Assembly: GCA_015494005.1 (NCBI GenBank)
Contig: WGCB01000155.1
Span: 1 to 12,653, forward strand
Reading direction: 5' to 3'
DNA: 12,653 nucleotides
Source: Caldilineaceae bacterium
Lineage (GTDB): Bacteria; Chloroflexota; Anaerolineae; Caldilineales; Caldilineaceae
In this document: piece by piece, positions 7,702-12,653 of the stretch
Layout of the letters: every line of letters starts with the position of its first letter
Numbering within the stretch: the stretch's first letter is position 1
Made by a program: the position numbers and the translations under genes
The notes under the pieces: model-generated
The model's database searches: none
Seen by the model: only the letters and a program-made list of their open reading frames with translations
Told to the model about the DNA's origin: nothing

Positions 7702-8859
7702 TCACTCGATGAGCCGCAGGCGAATCTGGTCGAAGATGCTCTGGTAGATGGCGTCCAGGTCCGCGGAGGTGGGGGCGTAGTAGGACGTGCCGCCGGTGAT
7801 GTCCGCGATGTCCTGCATGAGCCCCTGGTCCGCCTTGTCTCCCAGGGCGATGGTGTAGATGACGATGTGGTCCTGGGCGGCCAGGGTGGCCTGGTTGCGG
7901 GCCGCGTCCTTGGCCACCGGGCAATAGTCCGGGCAGCCACCGCAGGAGTCCGCGGAGGTGAGCCCCTTGTTGGGCAGCCCATCCGTCAGGAAGACGATGA
8001 TGGGGATGGCCTCCGGTCGGCGGCGGCTTCCGGTCAGCTCTTCCCGGCCTCGCAGAAGCCCACCCGCTGCGTTGGTGCAGCCGGCCGCGTTCAGGGCGTC
8101 GATGGCCGATTTGACCTGGTTGAAGTTCTCCGTCAGCCCCTGGTCCAAGGTGTAGTCGTGGGAGTAGGAGGCCAGGGCGATGTGGGCCAGGTTGGGGTTG
8201 TTCAGGTCCACGAAGGTTTTGGCCGCGTTCTTGGCATCGGTGATGGGCTGGGGTGGCAGATACCAGGAGCCGCCGCAGCTTTCGCAGGTGCCCTGGGTGA
8301 CGTAGCCGGCGCAGGGCTCCAGGTTGGGGCCCAGGCTGCAGGAGTCGTCGTCCATGCTGCCCGAGCGGTCCATGACCAGGACGATGTCCACTGGGGAGAA
8401 ACCGCCTCCGGCCTCGCCGCTGGCGCTCATGGTGTCCACGCCCACCAGGCCGGCGATGAAGGTGGGCACCGTGACCCTGGCCGTCACTCGCACACCGATG
8501 GAATCTGCGGGCACAAAGCCGTCGCCCACCGGCTGCTCCGAGGGCAGGTAGACCGCCTCGAAGGAGTCTGCCTCGTTCTGGCCCACGGTGTACTCCTGGA
8601 TGGCGCTGAACACCTCTGCGTCCGTGCCCCCGTCGATGAGGACCCAGGCCCCGGCCAGGGCGCCGGCGTCCGCGGCGTTCTGCATCTTGCGCCGCTCGGA
8701 GTAGGCCATGCCCACGTCCACGGAGAGGGCCACCAGGGCCAGCAGGGCGATCAAGGTGACGGCCGTGGTGATGAGGGCGTCGCCCCGATCGCTCTTGATG
8801 CGGTTCACAATGGTGCGTGGCAGTTCGGTGATGGTCTTCATGGTTGGCTCGTTTCGCAT
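7702..8859 (-). CDS. tadG: TadG-type VWA-domain protein of the pilus locus
   Basis: 385 residues. The N-terminus is of the TadE/TadG pilin-like type: RGDALITTAVTLIALLALVA (25-44) is a hydrophobic helix, followed by ERRKMQNAADAGALAGA (55-71), the hallmark of the Tad/Flp N-terminal family. A von Willebrand A domain (about 157-380) begins VDIVLVMDRSGSMD (157-170). Its metal site looks complete: D164, S166, S168, T262 and D293. Such proteins are thought to be minor, possibly tip or adhesive, components of Tad pili. Two insertions in the VWA fold bring seven cysteines (174, 183, 192, 195, 306, 309, 313), and C261 is next to the metal-site Thr. The ATG at 8859 is chosen because AGGAGA lies seven bases upstream; the next Met (8841) has a weak site. 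Confidence 0.9.
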   Translation of the reverse strand: MRNEPTMKTITELPRTIVNRIKSDRGDALITTAVTLIALLALVALSVDVGMAYSERRKMQNAADAGALAGAWVLIDGGTDAEVFSAIQEYTVGQNEADSFEAVYLPSEQPVGDGFVPADSIGVRVTARVTVPTFIAGLVGVDTMSASGEAGGGFSPVDIVLVMDRSGSMDDDSCSLGPNLEPCAGYVTQGTCESCGGSWYLPPQPITDAKNAAKTFVDLNNPNLAHIALASYSHDYTLDQGLTENFNQVKSAIDALNAAGCTNAAGGLLRGREELTGSRRRPEAIPIIVFLTDGLPNKGLTSADSCGGCPDYCPVAKDAARNQATLAAQDHIVIYTIALGDKADQGLMQDIADITGGTSYYAPTSADLDAIYQSIFDQIRLRLIE

Positions 8860-8890
8860 CCTGCTGTCTCCTGGAACTGGCTCAGATGCC

Positions 8891-8922
8891 GGAACTCAAG
8901 CGTGCTGGAACTCGGGCGTGCT
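8891..8922. repeat. Tandem pair of 16-mers between tadE and tadG
   Basis: GGAACTCAAGCGTGCT (8891-8906) is followed directly by GGAACTCGGGCGTGCT (8907-8922), differing at two positions. It lies wholly in the 70-base gap between the first-listed TadE stop and the tadG Shine-Dalgarno. A simple local duplication is the likely origin. Confidence 0.7.
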
Positions 8923-8929
8923 GGCCAGG

Positions 8930-9316
8930 TCATTCGATGCGCATGGTGGTGTTGGCCCGCAGTTGGATGTTCGGGTTGCCGCCCAGGGCCTCGATCACCG
9001 GGCCGGTGAGGAGGGTCTCCTGGTAGGTCACCTCCACCTGGATGGTGTTGCCGCCGGGGTAGGTGACGGAGACGCTCAGGGAGGCTGGATCCAGCCCCGT
9101 GGTGAGCTCTCGGGTGCGGGCCTCGATTCCGGCCACGTCCGTGGGGTGGATGACCCCGTAGCGGGCGCCTTCCCGGGCGGCGTTTCCGATGGTGTCGTAG
9201 GAGAAGATGACAATGGCGAAGTCGGCAATCCCCAGGATAAGCAACAAGAGCACGGGCAAAACCAGCGCGTACTCGACTAGATCCTGTCCTTTTTCCCTGC
9301 GTAATTGCCGGAGCAT
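8930..9316 (-). CDS. tadE: TadE-type pseudopilin with Flp-like processing site
   Basis: 128 residues from the ATG at 9316, preceded by AGGAG eight bases away; a longer open frame upstream lacks this support. It starts MLRQLRREKG and continues QDLVEYALVLP into a hydrophobic helix (about 14-37). Gly10 followed by Glu at +5 and Tyr at +6 is exactly the Flp/TadV cleavage pattern, so the protein is probably processed like a pilin. GNAAREGARYGV (44-55) is the conserved TadE motif. The rest (about 75-128) is a small beta-rich domain. TadE/TadF pseudopilins are minor components needed for pilus formation. It lies 31 bases after the second TadE-type gene and 70 before tadG. The two TadE-type proteins share the NAAREGARY segment and are paralogues. 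Confidence 0.9.
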   Translation of the reverse strand: MLRQLRREKGQDLVEYALVLPVLLLLILGIADFAIVIFSYDTIGNAAREGARYGVIHPTDVAGIEARTRELTTGLDPASLSVSVTYPGGNTIQVEVTYQETLLTGPVIEALGGNPNIQLRANTTMRIE

Positions 9317-9347
9317 CTTTCCTTCTCCTGTTGGCAGCCGTGTCCTC

Positions 9348-9731
9348 TCAGCGGACTCGGAATGTGGCTGAGACCTGCAAGGGCAGGTTGTCGAATCCAA
9401 TGATTCCCCCTAAAATGGTGGGGAAGTTCATCTGGACAGTCACTGTCACTGGGTTGCCAGGCCCCTGGTTGTCCACGTTGATGACGGCGGTGGACAGATC
9501 CACGTTGCTGTCTGCGGCTTCCTGGCGCACAATGTTGGCGATGGTGCTCACGTCATCTGGCTGATCCACGGCGTAACGGGCGCCTTCCCGGGCGGCGTTG
9601 ATCATGGTGATGTAGGTGTGGTAGGCCCTGCCGAAGTCCACAACGCCGATGAGGAGCGAAAACAGGAGGGGGATGAGCAAGGCCACCTCGATGAGGTTGG
9701 AGCCCTTCTCCTCACGGATTCTGGCGTTCAT
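9348..9731 (-). CDS. tadE: TadE-type pseudopilin, second paralogue
   Basis: 127 residues from the ATG at 9731, with GAGGAG nine bases upstream. The N-terminus MNARIREEKG is followed by SNLIEVALLIP and a hydrophobic helix (about 14-37). Gly10 and Glu at +5 match prepilin processing, but the +6 residue is Val rather than Tyr. INAAREGARYAV (44-55) is the TadE signature shared with the neighbouring paralogue, and the C-terminus FPTILGGIIGFDNLPLQVSA (103-122) is of the common TadE type. It is probably a minor pseudopilin or TadF equivalent. It is separated from the proximal pilin by 177 bases that carry a strong hairpin, and overlaps nothing. Confidence 0.88.
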   Translation of the reverse strand: MNARIREEKGSNLIEVALLIPLLFSLLIGVVDFGRAYHTYITMINAAREGARYAVDQPDDVSTIANIVRQEAADSNVDLSTAVINVDNQGPGNPVTVTVQMNFPTILGGIIGFDNLPLQVSATFRVR

Positions 9732-9842
9732 GTTCCGTTTCTCCTCGAAGCCCGTTTCGCTCTGATTCACAGATGCGTTCGGTGGCGTGCGGTGCACACG
9801 CTTGGTAAACACGGTGGGGGTAGGCACACTGGGTGCAGCAGC

Positions 9843-9884
9843 GGGCAGTGGCGGCGAGCAAGGCACAGGTCACCGCCACTGCCC
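9843..9884 (-). terminator. Strong hairpin just after the pilin genes, possible partial terminator or RNA-stabilising stem
   Basis: GGGCAGTGGCGG (9843-9854) and CCGCCACTGCCC (9873-9884) form a perfect 12-bp, GC-rich stem with an 18-base loop. It begins 25 bases downstream of the pilin stop codon at 9909 on the transcribed strand. No U-tract follows it. A site between abundant pilin and less-needed assembly genes suits an attenuator or 3'-end protector; that role is inferred. Confidence 0.6.
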
Positions 9885-9908
9885 ATAAAGCGTGCCTGAA
9901 TGGTTCGG

Positions 9909-10088
9909 CTACGGGGTGGCCAGCTGACCGGCGATGGTGTTGAAGACGGCGCTGACAGCGTTGGCCACGCCAGGCAGGGCGGCGGCCACAACCAGGACGA
10001 TGAGGACGATGAGCAGGGCGTACTCGATCAGGTCCTGGCCCTCTTCGTTGCGGGACAGCCAGTTAAGCAGGTGGGTGAGTGTGAACAT
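9909..10088 (-). CDS. flp: Flp-type major pilin, second copy
   Basis: 59 residues. Leader MFTLTHLLNWLSRNEEG ends in Gly17, and the mature part starts QDLIEYALLIVLIVLVV. Glu at +5 and Tyr at +6 after the glycine are the diagnostic Flp motif cut by a TadV/CpaA prepilin peptidase, leaving a mature pilin of about 42 residues. The body is a single hydrophobic helix followed by a short tail ending QLATP. The ATG at 10088 follows a very strong AAGGAGGAG (10105-10097) by eight bases, fitting high expression. It differs from the upstream copy only at residue 45 (Val here, Ile there). It polymerises into the fibre extruded by the Tad machine. Confidence 0.96.
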   Translation of the reverse strand: MFTLTHLLNWLSRNEEGQDLIEYALLIVLIVLVVAAALPGVANAVSAVFNTIAGQLATP

Positions 10089-10162
10089 GATGGTTGCTCC
10101 TCCTTGGAACGAAAGTGGTCTGCGATGCGTTGTTGGGATGTACAAGTTAGGCAATCACGGGT
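9909..10162 (-). repeat. Tandem duplication, copy 2 (pilin plus leader)
   Basis: This 254-base unit covers the second pilin and about 74 bases of its leader, and matches 10213-10467 at an offset of 304. The coding parts differ at seven of 180 positions. The 56 bases upstream of the ATG are identical, after which a few changes and a one-base indel appear before similarity ends at CACGGGT. Confidence 0.92.
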
Positions 10163-10212
10163 AGAACGGACGATGAGCAGATTTGCAGCCGGTCACCACG
10201 TGGGTGTTGGAG

Positions 10213-10392
10213 CTACGGGGTGGCCAGCTGGCCAGCGATGGTATTGAAGACGGCGCTGATGGCGTTGGCCACGCCAGGCAGGGCGGCGGCCACGACCAGG
10301 ACGATGAGGACGATGAGCAGGGCGTACTCGATCAGGTCCTGGCCCTCTTCGTTGCGGGACAGCCAGTTGAGCAGGTGGGTGAGTGTGAACAT
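10213..10392 (-). CDS. flp: Flp-type major pilin, first copy
   Basis: 59 residues, translated directly from the sequence: MFTLTHLLNWLSRNEEG, then QDLIEYALLIVLIVLVVAA, then ALPGVANAISAVFN, ending TIAGQLATP. Gly17 with Glu at +5 and Tyr at +6 is the Flp prepilin motif. Mature length is about 42 residues. The Shine-Dalgarno AAGGAGGAG (10409-10401) is eight bases before the ATG. This is the first gene of the locus and the nearest to the predicted promoter. Compared with the second copy, six of seven nucleotide changes are silent and the seventh gives Ile45 for Val45, so both are under selection to stay the same protein. Both can be expected to enter the same fibre. Confidence 0.96.
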   Translation of the reverse strand: MFTLTHLLNWLSRNEEGQDLIEYALLIVLIVLVVAAALPGVANAISAVFNTIAGQLATP

Positions 10393-10467
10393 GATGGTTG
10401 CTCCTCCTTGGAACGAAAGTGGTCTGCGATGCGTTGTTGGGATGTACAGGTTCAGACAATCACGGGT
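10213..10467 (-). repeat. Tandem duplication, copy 1 (pilin plus leader)
   Basis: Partner of 9909-10162. It includes the first pilin, its Shine-Dalgarno and about 75 leader bases. The two copies are separated by about 50 unrelated bases (10163-10212). Confidence 0.92.
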
Positions 10468-10696
10468 GCTTCGGAATACATGCTTTCGAATACAGATGTG
10501 GGTGAACTAACGTAGTACTTTGGGTTGAACGCGGACAACATTCACATATCCTAGGGATATGGGGGCTGCCATCCCACTGGAACGGTTGTCACGCTGCATT
10601 TCTCTGGCAGGGCACCTCCTTCACGTCTACTGCACACGTGGTTTCTGCTCGGAGTAATTTCGGATGTAAACCGATAAAGGGTAGTGCCGTCCATTG

Positions 10697-10732
10697 AAAG
10701 CAAGAACCGTTGTTCTCAATGGTTCTTGCTTT
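10697..10732. terminator. 16-bp hairpin with tetraloop in the predicted pilus leader
   Basis: AAAGCAAGAACCGTTG (10697-10712) pairs with CAATGGTTCTTGCTTT (10717-10732) around a TTCT loop, with one G-T wobble. On the plus strand the stem runs into TTTT, as in an intrinsic terminator. On the minus strand the arm ends in TTTC. It could terminate or attenuate transcription in either direction, or be a structured element of the leader RNA. Confidence 0.6.
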
Positions 10733-10918
10733 TCCAGACAGGATAAAGCAAGTTTCCTTAACTCGTCGGGGGCAACAAGTTGTGCGCTATATGCGGTTGT
10801 TTTTCTTCAGGTTGTCAGCAGGGAGAGAGATACCAGATGAGGAAAGGCAACCTGTGACAATGATGTCCCGACGATGTTTGCCTCGAGTAGAGGAGTGATT
10901 TCTGCCTGTTTCGGCGCT

Positions 10919-10947
10919 AGTGTAGCACCGGCCAGTGGCCTTGTCAA
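10919..10947 (-). promoter_or_regulatory. Sigma70-type promoter candidate for the pilus locus
   Basis: On the minus strand, TTGACA (10947-10942) is a perfect -35 box, followed after exactly 17 bases by TACACT (10924-10919), matching four of six positions of TATAAT. Transcription would start near 10912 and leave a leader of about 520 bases before the first pilin. The interrupted palindrome GGCCA-G-TGGCC (10930-10940) fills the spacer and could be a repressor site. Confidence 0.5.
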
Positions 10948-10967
10948 TAGGTTTACCGGGCACAAAA

Positions 10968-10986
10968 GTTACAAAGCGGTTACAAA
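10968..10986. promoter_or_regulatory. Direct repeats upstream of the promoter candidate, possible activator site
   Basis: GTTACAAA occurs at 10968-10975 and again at 10979-10986, a spacing of 11 bases, about one helical turn. The pair lies just upstream of the -35 box on the minus strand, where an activator would bind. No known regulator motif is recognised. Confidence 0.35.
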
Positions 10987-11237
10987 CCGGTGTCAGCGGC
11001 CAATTGGCACAAAGAGGCTATACCGCAAGGAAGTCAAGGTCGATAGTGTAAGGCTGTAGCTGACGGAAATGTGCTGGCCGACCAGGATGCCACGTTCTCT
11101 CCTCGGCAGCCGAAGCACGACCGACGGAAACCATAGAAAATCGTATCTGGGTAAAATGGCGTAGCCGTTTCGAGTGAAGTGTGTCCCCATCCCCGCACAC
11201 CATCGAACGACGACAACGTAGCCAAGGAAGATGAGAG

Positions 11238-11831
11238 ATGGACTGGTCAACAAGCATGGCTGTATCCCCAATCGGATTCCTGACCGCCCTCCTGCTGGTG
11301 ACCGTCTGGCACGAGGCTGGTCATCTGCTGGTGGCCCGCCTGGTGGGCATCCCGGTCAAACTCGTCGCTCTGGGCCTGGGACCTGCCGTCTGGCGACGCT
11401 CCGGGGACGACGGCGTGGATCTGGTGCTCCGGGCCCTGCCCACGGGCATGTCCATCGGCGTGCCCGGCCGCCGGGACGCGGACGGCCAGCTGCGTCGGCC
11501 CATCCACCACGACATCCTCATGGCGGCGGGGGGACCGGTGGCCAGCTTTGTTCTTTCCCTGGGCCTGGTGGGCCTGGCTGTCCTCCTGGGGCCTGCCGCT
11601 GCCCTCTATCCCTGGCTGGTGGCCACGGCAGCCCTCTCCACCCTGTTGGCTCTCTTGAACCTGCTGCCTTTGCCGGGCTTGGATGGCGGACATCTCCTCG
11701 TCCTGGGGATCGCCGCCCTGGGCTTCCAGCTTTCGCCCCAGCAGGAGGTGGCCCTGCATCGCTACGGGCTGCGCCTGTTGGCCCTGGTGGTGGCCGTCAT
11801 CGCCGTGGTGCGGATGGCCGGGATCTTCTAG
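11238..11831 (+). CDS. Compact M50-family (site-2-protease-like) intramembrane metalloprotease
   Basis: 197 residues, a multi-helix membrane protein. HEAGH (25-29) inside the first helix supplies two zinc ligands and the catalytic Glu26. NLLPLPGLDGGHLL (141-154) supplies the third ligand, Asp149. Both are diagnostic of M50 proteases. AGGPVASFVLSLGLVGLAVL (97-116) is the usual GGP-containing helix. No PDZ domain is present and the loops are short, so it is smaller than RseP and closer to the minimal or SpoIVFB-like types. The ATG at 11238 follows AAGGAAG; Met7 is an alternative. Such enzymes cut transmembrane helices of anti-sigma factors or other membrane proteins; the substrate here is unknown. 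It is divergent from the pilus locus, and any link to it is speculative. Confidence 0.87.
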   Translation: MDWSTSMAVSPIGFLTALLLVTVWHEAGHLLVARLVGIPVKLVALGLGPAVWRRSGDDGVDLVLRALPTGMSIGVPGRRDADGQLRRPIHHDILMAAGGPVASFVLSLGLVGLAVLLGPAAALYPWLVATAALSTLLALLNLLPLPGLDGGHLLVLGIAALGFQLSPQQEVALHRYGLRLLALVVAVIAVVRMAGIF

Positions 11832-11897
11832 CCATTATCCAGGGCGTTTCTTCGCCTGCACTTTTGCCTCCCCTTATCCCATCCCATACCCCATGAG

Positions 11898-11931
11898 CGA
11901 AGGGACCGGCGTGAAAGCGCCGGTCCCTTCG
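11898..11931. terminator. Perfect 14-bp hairpin between convergent genes
   Basis: CGAAGGGACCGGCG (11898-11911) pairs fully with CGCCGGTCCCTTCG (11918-11931) around TGAAAG. It lies 66 bases after the M50 stop and about 49 bases after the tRNA 3' end on the other strand, so it can serve both directions. Neither side has a U-tract, so termination by stem strength alone is an inference. Confidence 0.65.
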
Positions 11932-11979
11932 CGTCTGCCTCGGTTGGTTGGCCTCAATGGCTTCGGTGGCCTGTGCTCG

Positions 11980-12065
11980 TGGTAGGTCGGGTGGGATTCG
12001 AACCCACACGGGGTTTCCCCCAGCGGATTTTAAGTCCGCCGCGTCTGCCGTTCCGCCACCGACCC
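11980..12065 (-). tRNA. tRNA-Leu, anticodon UAA
   Basis: The minus strand folds into a class II tRNA of 86 bases including an encoded CCA. Parts are: acceptor GGGTCGG (12065-12059) with CCGACCT (11990-11984); D-stem GCG/CGC; anticodon stem GCGGA/TCCGC with loop CTTAAAA, giving anticodon TAA; a long variable arm with a GGGG/CCCC stem; and T-arm GTGGG-TTCGAAT-CCCAC. The discriminator is A, as expected for leucine. The first acceptor pair is G1-U72 rather than G-C, which is unusual. It lies 76 bases downstream of mltG on the same strand. Confidence 0.96.
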
Positions 12066-12141
12066 GCTTCTGGCAGCCCTCCGCGCGCCACCACCCGCAT
12101 TGTAGCCAGGCCTGACGAGGCTGTCAATTTGCCCGCCAGTT

Positions 12142-12653
12142 TCAGCGGCCCAGGTAGCGGGCCACGTTCTCCTGGTGCTCCTGGAAGGTGCGGGCGAAGA
12201 CATGCGCCCCATCCCCGTCCGGGGTGGCCACAAAATAGAGGAAATCGTGCTCCTCCGGGTAGAGGACAGCCCGGATGCTCTCCAGCCCGGGGCTGGCGAT
12301 GGGGCCCGGCGGCAACCCGGGATAGAGGTAGGTGTTGTAGGGGCTATTCACCTGGCTGTACTCAGCTAGGGAGACCGGCGTCTTCCACCACTGGCCGCTC
12401 TCCGGCTGGTAGCCCATGGCGTACTGGACCGTGGGATCGGCCTCCAGCCGCATGCCGGCGGCCAACCGGTTCAGGTAGACCCCCGCGATGCGAGCCCGCT
12501 CCTCTGGGAGCACCGCCTCCCGCTCCACGATGCTGGCCAGGGTCAGCGCTGCGTGGAGGTCCAGGTCCGTGGCCCCCTCCGCCACCGCCTGCTCGTCGAG
12601 GGGGACAACCTTGGCCCCGAAACTGTCCAGCTGACGGCGAAGGAGGTCCAGGG
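12142..12653 (-). CDS. mltG: Endolytic murein transglycosylase MltG, C-terminal part
   Basis: The frame is open to the right edge of the window, so the gene is incomplete; about 170 C-terminal residues are present and the true start lies outside. An internal GTG at 12585 is not the start, since homologous sequence ([19 protein letters not shown]) continues upstream of it. Family motifs seen are [11 protein letters not shown], with the conserved catalytic Glu in [31 protein letters not shown]; and [20 protein letters not shown] in one block of 20 residues. The end [20 protein letters not shown] is also typical. MltG cleaves nascent glycan strands at the membrane and sets their length. It is unrelated to the pilus locus. 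Confidence 0.95.
   Translation of the reverse strand, partial: LDLLRRQLDSFGAKVVPLDEQAVAEGATDLDLHAALTLASIVEREAVLPEERARIAGVYLNRLAAGMRLEADPTVQYAMGYQPESGQWWKTPVSLAEYSQVNSPYNTYLYPGLPPGPIASPGLESIRAVLYPEEHDFLYFVATPDGDGAHVFARTFQEHQENVARYLGR

Larger units (their letters stand above)
10393..11237. other. Non-coding region between the pilus locus and the M50 gene
   Basis: No convincing protein gene was found in these 845 bases, which are visibly more AT-rich than the flanks. From the pilin outward they hold the duplicated pilin leader (to 10467); a 7-bp stem CATATCC/GGATATG with loop TAG (10545-10561); an isolated exact Shine-Dalgarno (10621-10613); a 16-bp hairpin (10697-10732); an inverted repeat CAGGTTG/CAACCTG (10808-10854); a promoter candidate facing the pilins (10947-10919); and direct repeats upstream of it. 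The last 180 bases hold nothing clear apart from a weak -10-like TAAAAT (11152-11157) facing the M50 gene. Confidence 0.7.

Noticed and set aside
10193-10459. An 88-codon minus-strand frame across the first pilin.
   Set aside because: It is out of frame with the 59-residue Flp pilin at 10392-10213, which has the strong Shine-Dalgarno and the full prepilin motif.
10545-10561. 7-bp stem CATATCC/GGATATG as an operator.
   Set aside because: The loop is three bases and it is far from any promoter-like sequence; kept only as part of the leader description.
11152-11157. TAAAAT as the -10 box of an M50 gene promoter.
   Set aside because: It matches five of six positions, but there is no acceptable -35 box 16-18 bases upstream.
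10989-11271. Minus-strand frames of 63-92 codons between the promoter candidate and the M50 gene.
   Set aside because: They overlap one another in different frames, lack good ribosome-binding sites and show no recognisable domain.

Overview
The window reads as a piece of a high-GC, probably monoderm bacterial chromosome, most likely Chloroflexota (Caldilineae/Anaerolineae type). This rests on GC-rich codon use, a Thr-Pro linker of the kind common in surface proteins of that phylum, Flp/Tad genes without a secretin, and general protein style. It is an inference from style, not from a marker gene.

Positions 1-10392 are almost entirely one minus-strand locus for a Tad/Flp-type (type IVc) pilus. 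In transcription order it holds: two near-identical Flp pilins (10392-10213 and 10088-9909); two TadE-type pseudopilins (9731-9348 and 9316-8930); a TadG-type protein with a von Willebrand A domain (8859-7702); CpaB/RcpC (7584-6766); CpaE/TadZ (6735-5476); TadB (5396-4449); TadC (4424-3459); an unusual TPR / transmembrane / TPR / Thr-Pro linker / beta-propeller protein (3351-1504); the CpaF/TadA ATPase (1398-43); and the first ten codons of a further coupled gene running off the left edge. All are co-directional, have short gaps and good Shine-Dalgarno sequences, and most likely form one operon. CpaF energises assembly, TadB/TadC form the membrane platform, CpaE is expected to localise it, the Flp peptides form the fibre, and TadE/TadG are minor or tip components. 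No secretin (CpaC/RcpA) or prepilin peptidase (CpaA/TadV) is present; the peptidase could lie beyond the left edge.

Positions 10393-11237 form an 845-base non-coding region, visibly more AT-rich than its flanks. It holds a good minus-strand sigma70-type promoter candidate (TTGACA-N17-TACACT, 10947-10919) with a palindrome in its spacer and paired GTTACAAA sites upstream. It also holds a strong hairpin (10697-10732) inside the predicted leader of about 520 nt.

To the right, a compact M50 (site-2-protease-like) intramembrane metalloprotease runs on the plus strand (11238-11831). It meets a perfect 14-bp hairpin, then a minus-strand tRNA-Leu(UAA) and the C-terminal part of an MltG-type lytic transglycosylase cut by the right edge. 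These look like ordinary chromosomal neighbours. No insertion sequence, CRISPR array or prophage gene was seen.

The most interesting points are: the propeller protein inserted between tadC and cpaF; the tandem pilin duplication whose leader is better conserved than its coding part; a CpaE whose P-loop lysine is arginine; cysteine-rich insertions in the VWA protein; and the regulated-looking leader of the locus.
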